The position numbers were made by a program, and so were the translations under genes. Under the pieces are notes generated by a model. That model ran no database searches. It had not been told where the DNA came from and was given only the letters and a program-made list of their open reading frames with translations. 64,000 nt of DNA from NCBI GenBank assembly GCA_035771175.1, contig CM069610.1, positions 26,440,501 to 26,504,500 of the forward strand, given 5' to 3'. Origin of the DNA: Paratinospora sagittata (Eukaryota > Streptophyta > Magnoliopsida > Ranunculales > Menispermaceae). This document shows, piece after piece, positions 62,740 through 64,000 of the stretch (position 1 is its first letter; every line of letters starts with the position of its first letter).

Positions 62740-64000
62740 GGGATGGTCTCGGTTCTGTTAAATATTGATAGTATTAATCAACCGTGATAGGTTACCGGTG
62801 ATCAGAAAGTTAGTTAAAGCTCATGAATGTTTAGATCTTCTCTTCCTTTTTCTACAACAATTTCAATTACTCAAATCGATGCTAAAACGAAAGAGTTATG
62901 GTCATTTGTAGTCTGCTTACCGATTGTTTACCAAACGGTGTATCAATTCTGCAATCGATAAGTAAACTTTGAATGACCATAACTTTTTTGTTTCAACTCT
63001 AATTTTTGTGCTTTAAAAGGCATTGAAAAGAGGAATAAAAGACCTAAAAAGCCTAGGTGCTTTAAGTTACTTTTCATTAACCGGTGACCGGTCACGTTGC
63101 TATTAAAGGTCTAAAGTATTCATCAACAGTGACCTGTCACCATTGATCGAAAAAGTAGTTAAAGCACATAAGTTTGGAGATCTACCCTTGTTTTTTGCAG
63201 GCATTTTGAATCAGTCAAATCGGAGTTAAAACGAAAAAGTTATGGGCATTAGAACTTTACTTACCTTTTGTTTAGCAAATTTTGTATAATTTAAGCAATC
63301 GATAAGTAACCTTCAAATGACCCTAACTTTTACGTTTTAACTCCGATTTTAGTTATTAAAAATGTGTTGGAAAGAGGATGAAAAAGATCTACAAAAAACC
63401 AGGTATTTTAAGTTACTTTTCGGTAACCGGGGATGGTCCTGGTTCTATTAAATATTCATAATTTTAATCCACCATGACAAGTTACTGGTGATCGGAAAGT
63501 TAGTTAAAGCACCAGAATGTTTAGATATTCTCTTCTTCTTTCCACAACAATTTCAAATACTCAAATCGGAGCTAAAATGAAAACGTTATTGTCATTTGTA
63601 ATTTGCTTACCCATTGTTTACCTAACGGTGTATCATTTCAGCAATCGATAAGTAAAGTTCGAATGACTATAACTTTTTTGTTTCAACTCTAATTTTTTTA
63701 ATTTAAAATGCATTGAAAAGAGGAATAAAAGAATTAAAAAACCGAGTGCTTTAAGTTACTTTTCACTAACCGGTGACTGGTCCCTTTGCCATTAAACGTC
63801 CAAAGTATTAATCAACAGTGACCTGTGACCATTGATCGGAAAAGTAGTTTAAGCATATAAATTTGTAGATCTTCTCATGTTCTTTATAGAGCATTTTGAA
63901 CTAGTTAAATCGGAGTTAAAACGAAAAAGTTATGGTCATTAGAACTTTACTTACCTTTTGTTTACCAAATTGTGTATCATTTAAGCAACCCATAAGTAAA

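Larger units (their letters stand above)
49174..64000 (+). repeat. Satellite array, segment 4, continuing past the window
   Basis: About 43 monomers, from 49474 and 49729 to 63402 and 63745, with A/B alternation to the right edge. The first full B unit (49474) is shortened to 255 bp. An irregular unit near 55550 repeats ATTTTAGTTATTCCAATTTTA-like text. A monomers at 57615, 58287, 59608, 60296, 61680 and 62369 carry the variants CTCGTCGCTATTAAA or GCAGATCTTCCC, while B monomers between 56585 and 62369 often carry TGATTTCAGCAATCGGTAAG. The frame at 62435-62653 is a satellite frame, not a gene. Confidence 0.95.

Noticed and set aside
16833..64000. Regularly spaced repeats resembling a CRISPR array
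   Set aside because: The whole 343-bp unit is repeated with no unique spacers and no cas genes; the context is a plant satellite.
16833..64000. Telomere-type repeats or ribosomal spacer
   Set aside because: No TTTAGGG runs and no rRNA-like conserved blocks were found.

Overview
The window is plant nuclear heterochromatin: nested LTR retrotransposon debris in the left quarter, then a large tandem satellite array that fills the rest and runs off the right edge. Retroelement proteins (Copia gag, DSG-type protease, pre-integrase zinc finger, integrase), initiator-Met-tRNA primer sites, long LTRs with 5-bp target duplications and a low-GC satellite all point to a flowering plant. The species cannot be named from this sequence. 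I see no intact host gene, rRNA, functional tRNA or CRISPR array.

Layout. 1-4831: a decayed Copia element on the minus strand (5' LTR, primer site, long leader, frameshifted gag, protease, integrase), with an unclassified repeat inserted in pol (about 178-1574). 4832-5590: nothing recognised. 5591-16341: a nested stack. A Copia LTR (6073-12114) followed by its primer site and gag start is split by a Gypsy-like solo LTR (8027-12056), which is itself split by a second Copia solo LTR (8766-10602). The gag is cut by a third Copia-type LTR (12535-14954, minus strand). Next comes a second copy of the unclassified repeat, carrying a foldback element whose centre looks tRNA-derived. 16342-16832: the 5' piece of a Gypsy-like LTR, truncated against the satellite.

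16833-64000: a satellite of about 113 monomers of roughly 343 bp, interrupted by three solo LTRs (18915-21668, 38656-41767, 46166-49173). All three have perfect 5-bp target duplications, and all three appear to lie on the minus strand. Two monomer classes, A and B, alternate almost without exception, giving a dimer of about 687 bp. In places the dimers are organised into hexamers of about 2.06 kb, and there are local recent tetramer and dimer duplications.

The most unusual property is that each monomer is itself an imperfect inverted repeat. It can be read as two diverged half-units of about 171 bp in opposite orientation, so the array is a chain of alternating dyads. Breakpoints of several hybrid or deleted monomers fall in or next to the dyad arms. 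A centromeric or other heterochromatic role is plausible but is inference only.

A second recurring theme is that several unrelated LTRs in the window carry a cluster of short GC-rich palindromes in U3, a few hundred bases or less upstream of a TATA-like box.
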